The translations under genes were made by a program, and so were the position numbers. Shown in pieces: positions 6,901 through 14,102 of a stretch of 20,795 nt of DNA. The notes under the pieces are model-generated. The model was not told the DNA's origin. It did not search any database and worked only from the letters and a program-made list of their open reading frames with translations. The stretch is taken from assembly GCA_024697705.1 (NCBI GenBank), contig JAILFF010000126.1, forward strand, positions 1 through 20,795, read 5' to 3'. Every line of letters starts with the position of its first letter. Positions within the stretch are counted from its first letter, which is position 1. The stretch is from Ruminococcus sp. Its GTDB lineage: Bacteria; Bacillota; Clostridia; Oscillospirales; Ruminococcaceae.

Positions 6901-8685
6901 TTCCGCTATTCGGGAGCCGTCGGCGCGAATATCCGCACGATAGTTTCCGATGTGGCATTTACCGTCGGGACTTGCTTCGCAGCCGCAGTTTCCTTTAGTG
7001 AAAAGCCGCTTTACGGACTGTTCGTTTCCCTTGCGGCGGCGGTACTTGTACTCGCCAACCTTACCGAGAAAAAGCCCGCACACCGCTTGTTCGTGCTTAT
7101 CTCGCGCTGGCTGTTCCCCTGCGTGCTGACGCTGACGGCGGTTGATGCGTCCTCCGCGGTAAAGAAGGCTGCCGCTCACACCAACATTCTTTACGCGACA
7201 GAAGGCACACTCGTTCCGAACCTCGTCTTTATCCTGCTGATCGCCGTAATGTCGGTATGCTTCATCAGGATAAGAAAAATACGCACGATATTCTCCGATT
7301 TTGCGATACCGACAGCGCTCTTTATAGGCATCGTCTCCGAAATGGACGGCGGACGGATCGACCTTATCATCGCGTCGTTTATCGGATTACTCGTCTTCTG
7401 CGGAATGTTGCTGATGTACGCGCTCGAAAAAGACGGCGAGCTTCATCAGACTATTCACCGCATAGCGGCGCCCTTCGCGCTGCTGATGGCGGTATCGCGG
7501 CTGACCGACCTACTCCGCGCCGCAGAAGTGAAAGCGGGTCTTGACGATGTGATCCCGTTCCTTTCGGGAGCGGTTGCAGAGGCTGCGGCTGCATCGGCGT
7601 TTACCTATCTCTCAAACAAGCAGAAGGACAAACGTTTCTCACAATCGCAGTATTTATGGATAGCTGTTGCGGGGCTGATGCTCGTACCTGCGGGTAATAC
7701 GGTCGAACCTTCGACGGCGGCGTTCGTGCTGCAAATCGCGGTCGTTTTCGTCGGAGCGGCAATTTACCTGCTCTGCGGACGGCAGAGGTACAATATCGCG
7801 GCGATATTGCCGTCATTCGCCATGATAGCGGCGGTAAGCGGGCTTTCGTACCAGCTGGCTCACATTACCGGCAAGGTTTCGGACGACGTTATTGACGATT
7901 GCCCTGCGATAGCGGCGGTCGCGGCTGCGGAGTTCATCATCTTCTGCGGCATATCGAGGCTGACCAACCGCACGACCATCATTCGGAAAAACGGCGAAGG
8001 CGTGACGATAGACTTTGCGGCGTTCGCGATGCTTGCTCCCCCGATGATGACGCTCAATGCGGGGAACGGTTCTCTCGGCGAGAAATGGAGCCGTTTCATC
8101 GCGGCAGCGGAGTTCGGAATATTCTTCCTGAACCTCATCAGAAAAGAACACGAGAGAAAGACGAATCTTGTCATGCTGACGTTTGCGGCTGCGGCGGGCT
8201 GCTCGCTGATATGGCTGAGACCGTTCCTGCTGACAGACGACAAAATGCTCTCGGCGAAGATAAACATCATGCCGCTTCTGCTGTTCAGCATACTTATCAA
8301 GATCATCTGGAAGGACAGCAAGAAGCTTGCGGGCGACCTGAGCTTTGTGGTACAGCTTACGGCGTTCGGAGCGCTTCTGTTTGACGCGCTGACGAATCAG
8401 TCGCTTGCGAACACGATAATCGTGCTTTGCGTAACGCTCGGCATAATGCTCGTATCGTTCGCGGTAAGGAGCGGTCGGTGGTTCGCCATCTCGTCGGCTT
8501 CGTTCTTAGGTCTTACCGTTTACATCACACGCGGCTTTGTAGGGCGCATCGAGTGGTGGGCTTATCTGCTGACGGCGGGTCTTATACTGATAATCGTGGC
8601 TTCGACGAACGAATATCTCAAGAGCAACGGAAAGTCCTTGAAGGACGTCGGCAGACACTTCCTTGCAAGGTGGAAAAAGAGCTGA
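3976..8685 (+). CDS. Giant modular multi-pass membrane protein of unknown function
   Basis: About 1569 residues; function not recognised. ATG 3976 is chosen because GAGGAGG (3961-3967) and a promoter (3896-3924) precede it; the frame is also open from 3808 without these signals. Residues 8-25 form one membrane helix followed by KKKK, so the next part is probably cytosolic. Residues 84-91 and 201-208 repeat IGPPLPPE, separated by a Pro/Ala/Glu linker with about three 16-residue repeats (133-182). From about 249 (INPASAMLIIGSALVIIAGMIFSTANWN) the rest is hydrophobic helices; this opening resembles DUF2157/SCO7613-type membrane proteins. An (I/L)R-x3-SD-like turn followed by helices recurs every 108-120 residues, clearest at 533, 641, 753, 873, 986 and 1102. 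A small membrane protein gene follows after 24 nt. A scaffold, transporter or envelope role are all possible; none is shown. Confidence 0.85.
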   Translation: MLHFISTLWSISPLVLIPLLIITRSKKKKLEGFIHQLLAEKRITVTEFTNKLTEKAQTRAAVRPNYPLPGANDAPPPVNFGSFIGPPLPPEILQKRREIALAEEAKRKAVPDAVRDVTGKITEVKPAETLQPAAEAAAESTPAATVQPVAEVSVESTPSENVQIVKKISAEPTPAMIVQPAQAAREIGQQSSGAGSFGDFIGPPLPPEFIEARRFSSNIARQNYYRGSQVQEKAPAAVRQAPPKPKHTINPASAMLIIGSALVIIAGMIFSTANWNNMTDWQRTGVIAVMAAFFFGVSAVAHRKLKLENTGMAFYMLGSVFTSITFVTVGYFGLLGNWLSVSGGGFWLLYSFAALLVTLFSAGAVKLYKKGAFVHAVLYGGLCSFTLMSIQVFGDSPDMWALVLNVIAAVPLFLLYKQKLRFGSDLYDPQMKLFTGVLTVIYAVAALPFMVTNLDGSWTVPCFLTMLVWIVQSAVYGALLDSKSLKNLHPILVTVSIIELALSIPDVTSANRLLIFGCCAFGFGAVYRYVKPIRTTLSDATFPTVLLCSFFAANNKAVKGGQLLTVMCLLTALCLIHSISKSKSAASRTFTVFLPISVLISDYGLGAFLFRSTELDLNVVYCIVAGAILAEAIVFTVANPIRSILSDAVYPIALLVIYSLSASAWINKTDALMVFAVGAMLMLSMLIHACEDPEKRLVRPYACLLPFAVTIFGQGTAALVSSRFDEIGDIYLVLTVGGVIFAGALAMRFIPRLRSRFSDWVNVAELLLTSFAAHACAADTASAPIGCGITAGITAAFTLMIGLQIFDKSAEKRPAIFTGLMPLASILLAYDISAAIVKTIAPESYNLQIMIVSLIFMLTLFAAAFIFMNVKRLRSVVSAVAFPFALMCCGIYLASQGGARASMLAAVCYLLMAVLMLIQNSEKGVEYDALRIFMWVPFCELSAALASAIESGAGGHSSDAYDLWFGLFLAAFGLAFRYSGAVGANIRTIVSDVAFTVGTCFAAAVSFSEKPLYGLFVSLAAAVLVLANLTEKKPAHRLFVLISRWLFPCVLTLTAVDASSAVKKAAAHTNILYATEGTLVPNLVFILLIAVMSVCFIRIRKIRTIFSDFAIPTALFIGIVSEMDGGRIDLIIASFIGLLVFCGMLLMYALEKDGELHQTIHRIAAPFALLMAVSRLTDLLRAAEVKAGLDDVIPFLSGAVAEAAAASAFTYLSNKQKDKRFSQSQYLWIAVAGLMLVPAGNTVEPSTAAFVLQIAVVFVGAAIYLLCGRQRYNIAAILPSFAMIAAVSGLSYQLAHITGKVSDDVIDDCPAIAAVAAAEFIIFCGISRLTNRTTIIRKNGEGVTIDFAAFAMLAPPMMTLNAGNGSLGEKWSRFIAAAEFGIFFLNLIRKEHERKTNLVMLTFAAAAGCSLIWLRPFLLTDDKMLSAKINIMPLLLFSILIKIIWKDSKKLAGDLSFVVQLTAFGALLFDALTNQSLANTIIVLCVTLGIMLVSFAVRSGRWFAISSASFLGLTVYITRGFVGRIEWWAYLLTAGLILIIVASTNEYLKSNGKSLKDVGRHFLARWKKS

Positions 8686-8709
8686 CACCCGCTCGAAAGG
8701 AGAATACCG

Positions 8710-9087
8710 ATGAGTACCGATAAACAGAGACTTATCCTAAGGTTTACCCTTGCAATGCTGATAACGGGTCTGTTGGTGTTCGCGGTCGTCGGCGGGTACT
8801 GTGTTCATGAAGAACTTGACTATGCAAGGGGCAACGAATACGCAAGAGAGCATCTTTCGGAGCATATACGGTTTACGCTCGTAAACAATGCTTTGCCCGT
8901 GACGCTAAAAAGCCTTGTGTTCGCGCAGATACCCTTTTGGCTGACCGAGTTTATCGGAAAGCGCAGATCGGCTGACAAAAAGAAGCTGACGGTATTCCAA
9001 ATAATTGTTACTCCCGTCATATCGGCGGCAGTATTCATAGTGCTGCTGATAATTTGGATACTTACTCACTTTACGTTAACATTCTAA
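8710..9087 (+). CDS. Small two-helix membrane protein, hypothetical
   Basis: 125 residues, family not recognised. It has an N-terminal helix (about 8-32, LILRFTLAMLITGLLVFAVVGGY), a polar middle of about 60 residues containing charged and aromatic residues (HEELDYARGNEYAREHLSEHIRF), a short hydrophobic stretch near QIPFWLTEFIGKR, and a C-terminal helix (about 96-120, VTPVISAAVFIVLLIIWIL). The ATG at 8710 follows AAAGGAG (8695-8701). It lies 24 nt after the giant membrane protein and before a terminator, so the two form a two-gene operon and this could be an accessory subunit. That partnership is inferred only from position. Confidence 0.8.
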   Translation: MSTDKQRLILRFTLAMLITGLLVFAVVGGYCVHEELDYARGNEYAREHLSEHIRFTLVNNALPVTLKSLVFAQIPFWLTEFIGKRRSADKKKLTVFQIIVTPVISAAVFIVLLIIWILTHFTLTF

Positions 9088-9094
9088 ATCTTTC

Positions 9095-9135
9095 GGAGAG
9101 AGCTTGCGGCAATGCGGGCTCTTTCCTTTTATATT
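9095..9135 (+). terminator. Intrinsic terminator after the membrane-protein operon
   Basis: The stem GGAGAGAGC (9095-9103) pairs with GCTCTTTCC (9118-9126), with one G-U pair, and is followed by TTTTATATTT. It lies 8 nt after the stop of the small membrane protein. Confidence 0.75.
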
Positions 9136-9184
9136 TCACCGCGAATGAAGGCGCATAAAAAACCAAATCGTTAATAAAATTTGC

Positions 9185-9213
9185 TGGACATTCCCGCCAT
9201 TATGTGCTATAAT
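9185..9213 (+). promoter_or_regulatory. Sigma-A-type promoter for cdaA-cdaR
   Basis: TGGACA (9185-9190, one mismatch to TTGACA), a 17-nt spacer, then TATAAT (9208-9213). It is 31 nt upstream of the cdaA ATG. Confidence 0.7.
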
Positions 9214-9243
9214 AAAAAAAGCTTATAATTTCACGGGAGAGTG

Positions 9244-10140
9244 ATGATCTTGTTTCAATCTATCGGCAGTTTCGGGGATCTGATAGACGCCGTATGGGGC
9301 GTCTTTATCTCGATACGCCTTAACAGCATTATTGATATTCTTATTTTGTGGTACATTCTTTATCACGCCTTCAAGCTGATACGCGAGACCCGCGCCTTGC
9401 AGCTGGTGCAGGGCATACTGCTGCTCGTGGCTTTCTACCTTGTGGCGTTTTTGCTCGATCTTCAGGCTATCAGGTATCTGCTCAAAAACTGCTTTCAGTG
9501 GGGGATACTCGCGGTCGTTATCCTCTTTCAGCCCGAGCTTCGCAGGATCATCGAAAAGCTCGGTCGAACAAGGATAGTAAGCTTCGATTTCCGTTCCTCC
9601 TCCGAAAGCGGCACCGCTGCCGATATCTGGTCGGACGCTATCGAGGCTATCTGCGACGCTGCGGTGAATCTTTCAGCCACCTGCACGGGAGCGCTTATAA
9701 TCTGCGAACGCAAGACAAGGCTCGGCGAGCAGATAGATACGGGTACGCTGCTGGAGTGTAGTCCGAGTGCCGCGGTGTTCGGAAATATCTTTTACCCGAA
9801 CACGCCTTTGCACGACGGAGCGGTCATCATGCGCGACGGCAAGATACTCGCGGCGGGCTGCTTTCTGCCGAAGCCGCAGAAGGAGGAGCTTATCGCCAAG
9901 CAGCTGGGCTCGCGCCACCGTGCCGCTATCGGTATGAGCGAGAACAGCGACGCGGTCGTCATCGTCGTCAGCGAGGAAACGGGGACTATCTCCGTTGCCG
10001 AAAACGGCGAGCTGACACGCGGCTATTCGCGTGACGGTCTTTCAAAGCTACTAAAAAACAGACTCATGCCCCAGGATAAAAACGCGGGCGCGAACGGCAG
10101 TATCGTCGGAAGGGTGATCTCGGGATGGAAACGTCAGTAA
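9244..10140 (+). CDS. cdaA: Diadenylate cyclase CdaA (membrane-bound)
   Basis: Condenses two ATP into c-di-AMP, the second messenger controlling potassium, osmolyte and cell-wall homeostasis in Firmicutes. About 298 residues: an N-terminal segment, hydrophobic helices within about 20-95, LFQPELRRIIEKLGR as the linker into the DAC (DisA_N) domain, then the active-site motifs DGA (191-193, in LHDGAVIMRDGKILAAGCFLP) and RHR (224-226, in GSRHRAAIG). Start choice is uncertain among GTG 9241, ATG 9244 and TTG 9250; the GGGAGA ribosome site (9235-9240) is close to the first two. It overlaps cdaR by 16 nt. A promoter lies at 9185-9213. Both catalytic motifs are intact, so it should be active. Confidence 0.96.
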   Translation: MILFQSIGSFGDLIDAVWGVFISIRLNSIIDILILWYILYHAFKLIRETRALQLVQGILLLVAFYLVAFLLDLQAIRYLLKNCFQWGILAVVILFQPELRRIIEKLGRTRIVSFDFRSSSESGTAADIWSDAIEAICDAAVNLSATCTGALIICERKTRLGEQIDTGTLLECSPSAAVFGNIFYPNTPLHDGAVIMRDGKILAAGCFLPKPQKEELIAKQLGSRHRAAIGMSENSDAVVIVVSEETGTISVAENGELTRGYSRDGLSKLLKNRLMPQDKNAGANGSIVGRVISGWKRQ

Positions 10141-11471
10141 ACAACAGCACCGAACAGAAGAAGAAAAAGAAGAAGAATAAGACAGGCGAGGCCCTCTCGG
10201 ACGTCGGGCTGAAAATACTAGCCCTCTGCATTGCCGTCATAAGCTGGTTCCTGCTTTCGATAACGCAGTTCCCCGATATCAACAAAAAGGTATCGAAGAT
10301 ACCCGTTGATTTCAACATGACGGGCACCGCCGCAGAAAGCAAGGGCTTGCAGGCGCTCAATTACAGCGATGTGACAGTCGATGTGGAAATTCAGGGCATG
10401 AACTACGAAATAGGAACCTACGATCAGAACGATCTTGTGGCGACCATAAATCTCGATCCCGTGACCAAGGCGGGAACGTATCAGCTCGAAATAGATGTAA
10501 AAAGCGCTCACCCCTCCGACAATGTCAAGGTTCTGTCGGTGACCCCCGCGCGCGTCGAGGTCAAGTTTGAACAGATGTCCTCCGTCAGAATGAAGGTGGT
10601 CGATTCTTCGCCCAATGTCGCAGCCGACGAAGGCTATACTTTAGGCGCCCCTGAGGTCAGCCCGAATATCGTGACTATCGAGGGTCCCGAAAACGAGCTT
10701 GAAAAAATAGCGAAGGTGGAAGCGGAATACTCGGGCACGGAAAAGCTCTCGGAGGATATGACCGTTACCACAAGCACGTTCAAGTTCTACGACTCCTCGG
10801 GTGAACTGCTTGACGGCTCGGATTTCAAGCTTTCGGACGATCAGGTCACTATTAAGTATGTTGTCTATAAGAAGGTGGCAGCGGAGGTAGAGCTTAAATT
10901 TACCGATCAGCCGCCCGGATTCGATATCGACAGCATACCCTACACGCTTTCGCACGACACCTTGCAGATAGCCTCGCCGCTGCTTGACGCGGGCGAAGAG
11001 GAGATAATCACTCTTGACGCCATCTCGCTGTACGAGATACAGCGCGGTCACACGCTGATAAGGGATATCCCGCTTTCGGCGGGCGAATCGGAGATGTCAA
11101 ACATCAAGCAGATAGAGATCAAGTTCGACCTGGACGACTACGCTGAAAAAACGTTCACGATAGGCGCCTACAAGATCGAGTTCCAAAATGTGCCGAAAGG
11201 AAAGCAGGCGAAGCTCGACACCGAGAGCCTGTACAATGTTACGATGATCGGACCAAAAAGCATTATCGAAGGGCTTTCGCTGAACGATCTTAGGGTTGTT
11301 GCCGATATTTCCGACATCACCGCCGATGGTTCGTTCAATCACGAGATAACGGTATATTCCGACAAGTATCACAATATCTGGAACAACGGTTCGCACGTCG
11401 GTTCGATAACGGTAGGCGAAATGACGGCGGTAACGCCCGTCAGCAGCAGCACGTCGTCGGGCAGATCGTGA
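10125..11471 (+). CDS. cdaR: CdaA regulatory protein CdaR (YbbR-domain protein)
   Basis: Extracellular regulator of CdaA, anchored in the membrane. The 448 residues start with a lysine run (12-17), then one helix (about 29-47, LKILALCIAVISWFLLSITQF). The rest is exported beta-rich sequence made of several YbbR-type repeats, marked by recurring KIPVDF, LDPVTKAGTYQLEIDV, VTPARVEVKFEQ and VTIEGPENELEKI segments. The C terminus is Ser/Thr-rich. The ATG lies within the end of cdaA, with GGAAGGG at 10108-10114 as ribosome site. In many Firmicutes the next gene is glmM; here a pair of inverted repeat elements follows instead. Assignment rests on YbbR motifs plus coupling to cdaA. Confidence 0.94.
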   Translation: METSVNNSTEQKKKKKKNKTGEALSDVGLKILALCIAVISWFLLSITQFPDINKKVSKIPVDFNMTGTAAESKGLQALNYSDVTVDVEIQGMNYEIGTYDQNDLVATINLDPVTKAGTYQLEIDVKSAHPSDNVKVLSVTPARVEVKFEQMSSVRMKVVDSSPNVAADEGYTLGAPEVSPNIVTIEGPENELEKIAKVEAEYSGTEKLSEDMTVTTSTFKFYDSSGELLDGSDFKLSDDQVTIKYVVYKKVAAEVELKFTDQPPGFDIDSIPYTLSHDTLQIASPLLDAGEEEIITLDAISLYEIQRGHTLIRDIPLSAGESEMSNIKQIEIKFDLDDYAEKTFTIGAYKIEFQNVPKGKQAKLDTESLYNVTMIGPKSIIEGLSLNDLRVVADISDITADGSFNHEITVYSDKYHNIWNNGSHVGSITVGEMTAVTPVSSSTSSGRS

Positions 11472-11480
11472 CAGCAAACT

Positions 11481-11751
11481 ATAAATGAGCATTTACATAA
11501 AGTGAGGGCAAACCAAAAGTCTTAGGAATGGGGTGTGGGGGAGAACCCTTCTTCAGAAGGGTTTCCCCCACAGAAGCCCACGACGTTCGCAAGCTTATCG
11601 GTAAGAAGCAAAATATATGTTTCAAAAATAAAATCGGCAATTTCAAGAAAATCGAACAAAAACGCAGAAGCGAATAAATCTGCATATCGTGACGGGAACA
11701 AGTGAATTGCCGATTTTATTGCACGGAAGAGCGAAGCGATTTCCGTGCAAC
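11481..11751 (+). repeat. Dispersed structured intergenic element, copy 2
   Basis: Starts 9 nt after the cdaR stop with TAAATG-AG-CATTTA, then GGCAAACC at 11507, the bulged hairpin (11534-11572), the 88-nt module (11630-11717, arms AAAATCGGCAATT and its complement), and a terminal hairpin TTGCACGGAA/TTCCGTGCAA (11719-11750). Head to end is 244 nt, as in copy 1. The terminal hairpin differs from copy 1 by paired substitutions. Confidence 0.9.
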
Positions 11752-11794
11752 GAAAACTCGGGACGCTGTACTTTTCTGACGGAGGGGAAATCTT

Positions 11795-12064
11795 ATTTGC
11801 GAAAAACGCTGCGCTCTTTCGCAAATTAAAATCGGCAATTCGCTTGTTCTTGTACTGACTTTTTGATTTATTTGTCTGCGCCTTTTTGTGGGCTTATTTA
11901 TGAATTGCCGATTTTATATTTGGTCGGAAATGCTTCTTGCTATTTCTTATGAGATTTGTGAGGTACGTATTGTGGGGGAAACCCTTCTGAAGAAGGGTTC
12001 TCCCCCACGCCCCCTTCCTAAGACTTTTGGTTTTGCCTTCACTTTGCTTAAATGCTCATTTACA
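11795..12064 (-). repeat. Dispersed structured intergenic element, copy 3 (inverted)
   Basis: The same element on the minus strand, facing copy 2 across about 43 nt. On the minus strand it has TAAATG-AG-CATTTA, GGCAAAACC, the bulged hairpin (11971-12009), the 88-nt module (11828-11915) and the terminal hairpin TTTGCGAAA/TTTCGCAAA (11796-11825). Its head reaches to 33 nt before the start of the flavoprotein gene. Confidence 0.9.
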
Positions 12065-12096
12065 GTATCATACATTAAGAAAGCAGCGGTGACTGT

Positions 12097-13692
12097 ATGG
12101 CTATAATAGTTCAGAATATAATGCTGCCGCTCACGGAGGACGCAGGCTGGGCGATCTCGGCGGCTGTGAAGAAATGCGGTCTTAAGCACGGTGAGATCGC
12201 CGCGGCAGATATACACAAGATATCCCTTGACGCGAGAAAACGCGGCGGCGAGATACATTTCGTCTGCTCGGTGTATATCGAGACCGCCGACCCGAAGCGC
12301 GAAACCGAGCTCTGCAAGCGCGTGTCGGACTGCCGCCTTGCCGTAAGCGCAGGCATCGAGCCTGTATTCGGCAGCGAAAAGCAGCGCGGACGGGTGGTAG
12401 TCGCGGGGTTCGGTCCCGCGGGAATGTTCGCGGCGCTCGTGCTTGCGAAGTACGGCTACCGACCGCTCGTGCTCGAAAAGGGCGCTGACGCCGACAAGCG
12501 CCGGGAACTGGTCGAGCGCTTCTGGCAGACGGGCGAGCTTGACGAATCGAGCAACGTGCAGTTCGGCGAGGGCGGCGCGGGGACTTTCTCCGACGGAAAG
12601 CTTACTACGCGCATCAGTGACCCGCGCTGCCGATTCGTGCTGGAGACCTTTGCGCAGTCGGGCGCGGACAGCTCGATACTCACGAAGGCAAAGCCGCATA
12701 TCGGCACAGATGTTCTCTGCAAAGTGGTAAAAAATATCCGCCGCGAGGTCATCGCTCACGGCGGGGAGGTCTGCTTTGAAACGCCGCTCACGGGGCTTGA
12801 CGTTTCGGACGGGCGGGTGAAAGCGGTCAAAAGCCATCGCGGCGACGAGGAGTGCGCGGCGGTGGTCATTGCCTGCGGTCATTCGGCGGGCGAGACCTTC
12901 GGGCTGCTTGGCGGCTGCGGAGTGGCTCTCGAACCGAAGCCGTTCTCGGTCGGCGTGAGGATAGAGCACCTCCGCGAGGACGTTGAAAAATCGCTATACG
13001 GCAAATACGCGGGCGATCCGCGGCTGCCTGCGGCGGAGTATCAGCTTTCGCACCACACGGCGCAGGGCAGGGGAGTATATACGTTCTGTATGTGCCCCGG
13101 CGGAACGGTCGTGGCGGCGGCAAGCGAACGCGGCGGAGTAGTCACGAACGGCATGAGCGAGTTTGCCCGCGGCGGAAGAAATTCTAACGCGGCGGTGGCG
13201 GTCTCGGTGTCTCCCGCAGACTTCGGCAGCGGCGCTTTCGACGGATTCGATTTTGCAAAACGCATTGAAAAAGCGGCGTTTGCGGCGGGCAGCGGCTATG
13301 CGGCTCCCGCCACGACGGTCAAAGGCTTTCTTGACGGCAAGCCCACGCTTTCGGGCGCTTCCGTCGAGCCGACCTATGCGCGGGGAGTTTTCGCCTGCGA
13401 GCTTCGGCAGCTTTTTCCCGAGTTCGTGACGGATTCTCTTGCCGAGGGGCTTAACGCTTTCGGCAGGAAAATGCGCTGCTACGGCGACGGCGGGGCGATA
13501 CTCACCGCCCCCGAGACCCGCACAAGCTCGCCGATACGAATCCCCCGCGGCGGCAGCGGCGTGACCGAAAGCGCCGATAATCTCTACCCCTGCGGCGAGG
13601 GCGCAGGGTACGCGGGCGGGATAATGTCGGCGGCGGTTGACGGCGTAAACACGGCGCTTGCGATAATGGCAAGATTTGCGCCGGCAAACTAA
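12097..13692 (+). CDS. COG2509-type FAD-dependent dehydrogenase (putative NAD(P)/FAD oxidoreductase)
   Basis: Uncharacterised flavoprotein dehydrogenase found widely in Firmicutes; substrate unknown, probably cytosolic. 531 residues, the usual length. The first ~95 residues form the small N-terminal domain typical of the family (KISLDARKRGGEIHFVCSVYIE). VVVAGFGPAGMFAALVLAKYGYRPLVLEKG (101-130) is the dinucleotide-binding Rossmann motif. SNVQFGEGGAGTFSDGKLTTR is a second family hallmark for FAD contact. VVIACGHSAGETF and the C-terminal YPCGEGAGYAGGIMSAAVDGVNTALAI close the FAD site. The ribosome site before ATG 12097 is weak. The stop codon TAA (13690-13692) lies inside repeat copy 4, so the C terminus has probably been set by insertion. 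No promoter is evident between repeat copy 3 and the start. Confidence 0.9.
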   Translation: MAIIVQNIMLPLTEDAGWAISAAVKKCGLKHGEIAAADIHKISLDARKRGGEIHFVCSVYIETADPKRETELCKRVSDCRLAVSAGIEPVFGSEKQRGRVVVAGFGPAGMFAALVLAKYGYRPLVLEKGADADKRRELVERFWQTGELDESSNVQFGEGGAGTFSDGKLTTRISDPRCRFVLETFAQSGADSSILTKAKPHIGTDVLCKVVKNIRREVIAHGGEVCFETPLTGLDVSDGRVKAVKSHRGDEECAAVVIACGHSAGETFGLLGGCGVALEPKPFSVGVRIEHLREDVEKSLYGKYAGDPRLPAAEYQLSHHTAQGRGVYTFCMCPGGTVVAAASERGGVVTNGMSEFARGGRNSNAAVAVSVSPADFGSGAFDGFDFAKRIEKAAFAAGSGYAAPATTVKGFLDGKPTLSGASVEPTYARGVFACELRQLFPEFVTDSLAEGLNAFGRKMRCYGDGGAILTAPETRTSSPIRIPRGGSGVTESADNLYPCGEGAGYAGGIMSAAVDGVNTALAIMARFAPAN

Positions 13693-13991
13693 AAGTCTTA
13701 GGAAAGAGGCAAACCAAAAGTCTTAGGAAAGGTGGTGGCACGAGCTTTGCTCGTGCATGGGGAATAACCTTTCTTCGGAAGGGTTTTCCCCCGGAGACTG
13801 TGCGGTTAAAGACTTGTGTGATAAGCAAGAATTAAAACGGTACAAAATTAAAATCGGCAATTTATAAAAAAGCCGTAAAAAAAGCAGAAGTTAGCAGCTC
13901 TGCATATCGTGACGGAAACAAGAAAATTGCCGATTTTAATTTGCGGGAAGAGCTGTCTGAACGAAGTTCAGACCGGCGATATTTCGCAAAG
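13683..13991 (+). repeat. Dispersed structured intergenic element, copy 4 (variant)
   Basis: The most diverged copy. Its head is duplicated in tandem (13683-13707 and 13708-13732, one C/T difference). An extra hairpin GCACGAGC-TTT-GCTCGTGC sits at 13738-13756. The bulged hairpin keeps its pairing with a TTCG loop (13758-13792). The module between AAAATCGGCAATTT (13850) and its complement (ending 13937) is again 88 nt. The terminal hairpin TTTGCG...CGCAAA (13940-13990) is extended by a perfect inner stem TCTGAAC-GAA-GTTCAGA. From 13992 to 14089 I see no further clear feature. Confidence 0.85.
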
Positions 13992-14102
13992 AAGAGAAAT
14001 TGCGCGACGTTCGGTATATTCCTACCGGAAAGAGATTCATTTTGTGCAATTCGTCAAAAAACGCTCATTCTATAAGCTGATAATTATTCGGGAGGAATTT
14101 CC

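Noticed and set aside
10153..10181. A/G-rich run in cdaR as a programmed frameshift
   Set aside because: It encodes a lysine-rich segment before a membrane helix, as expected, and the frame continues normally through the YbbR repeats.
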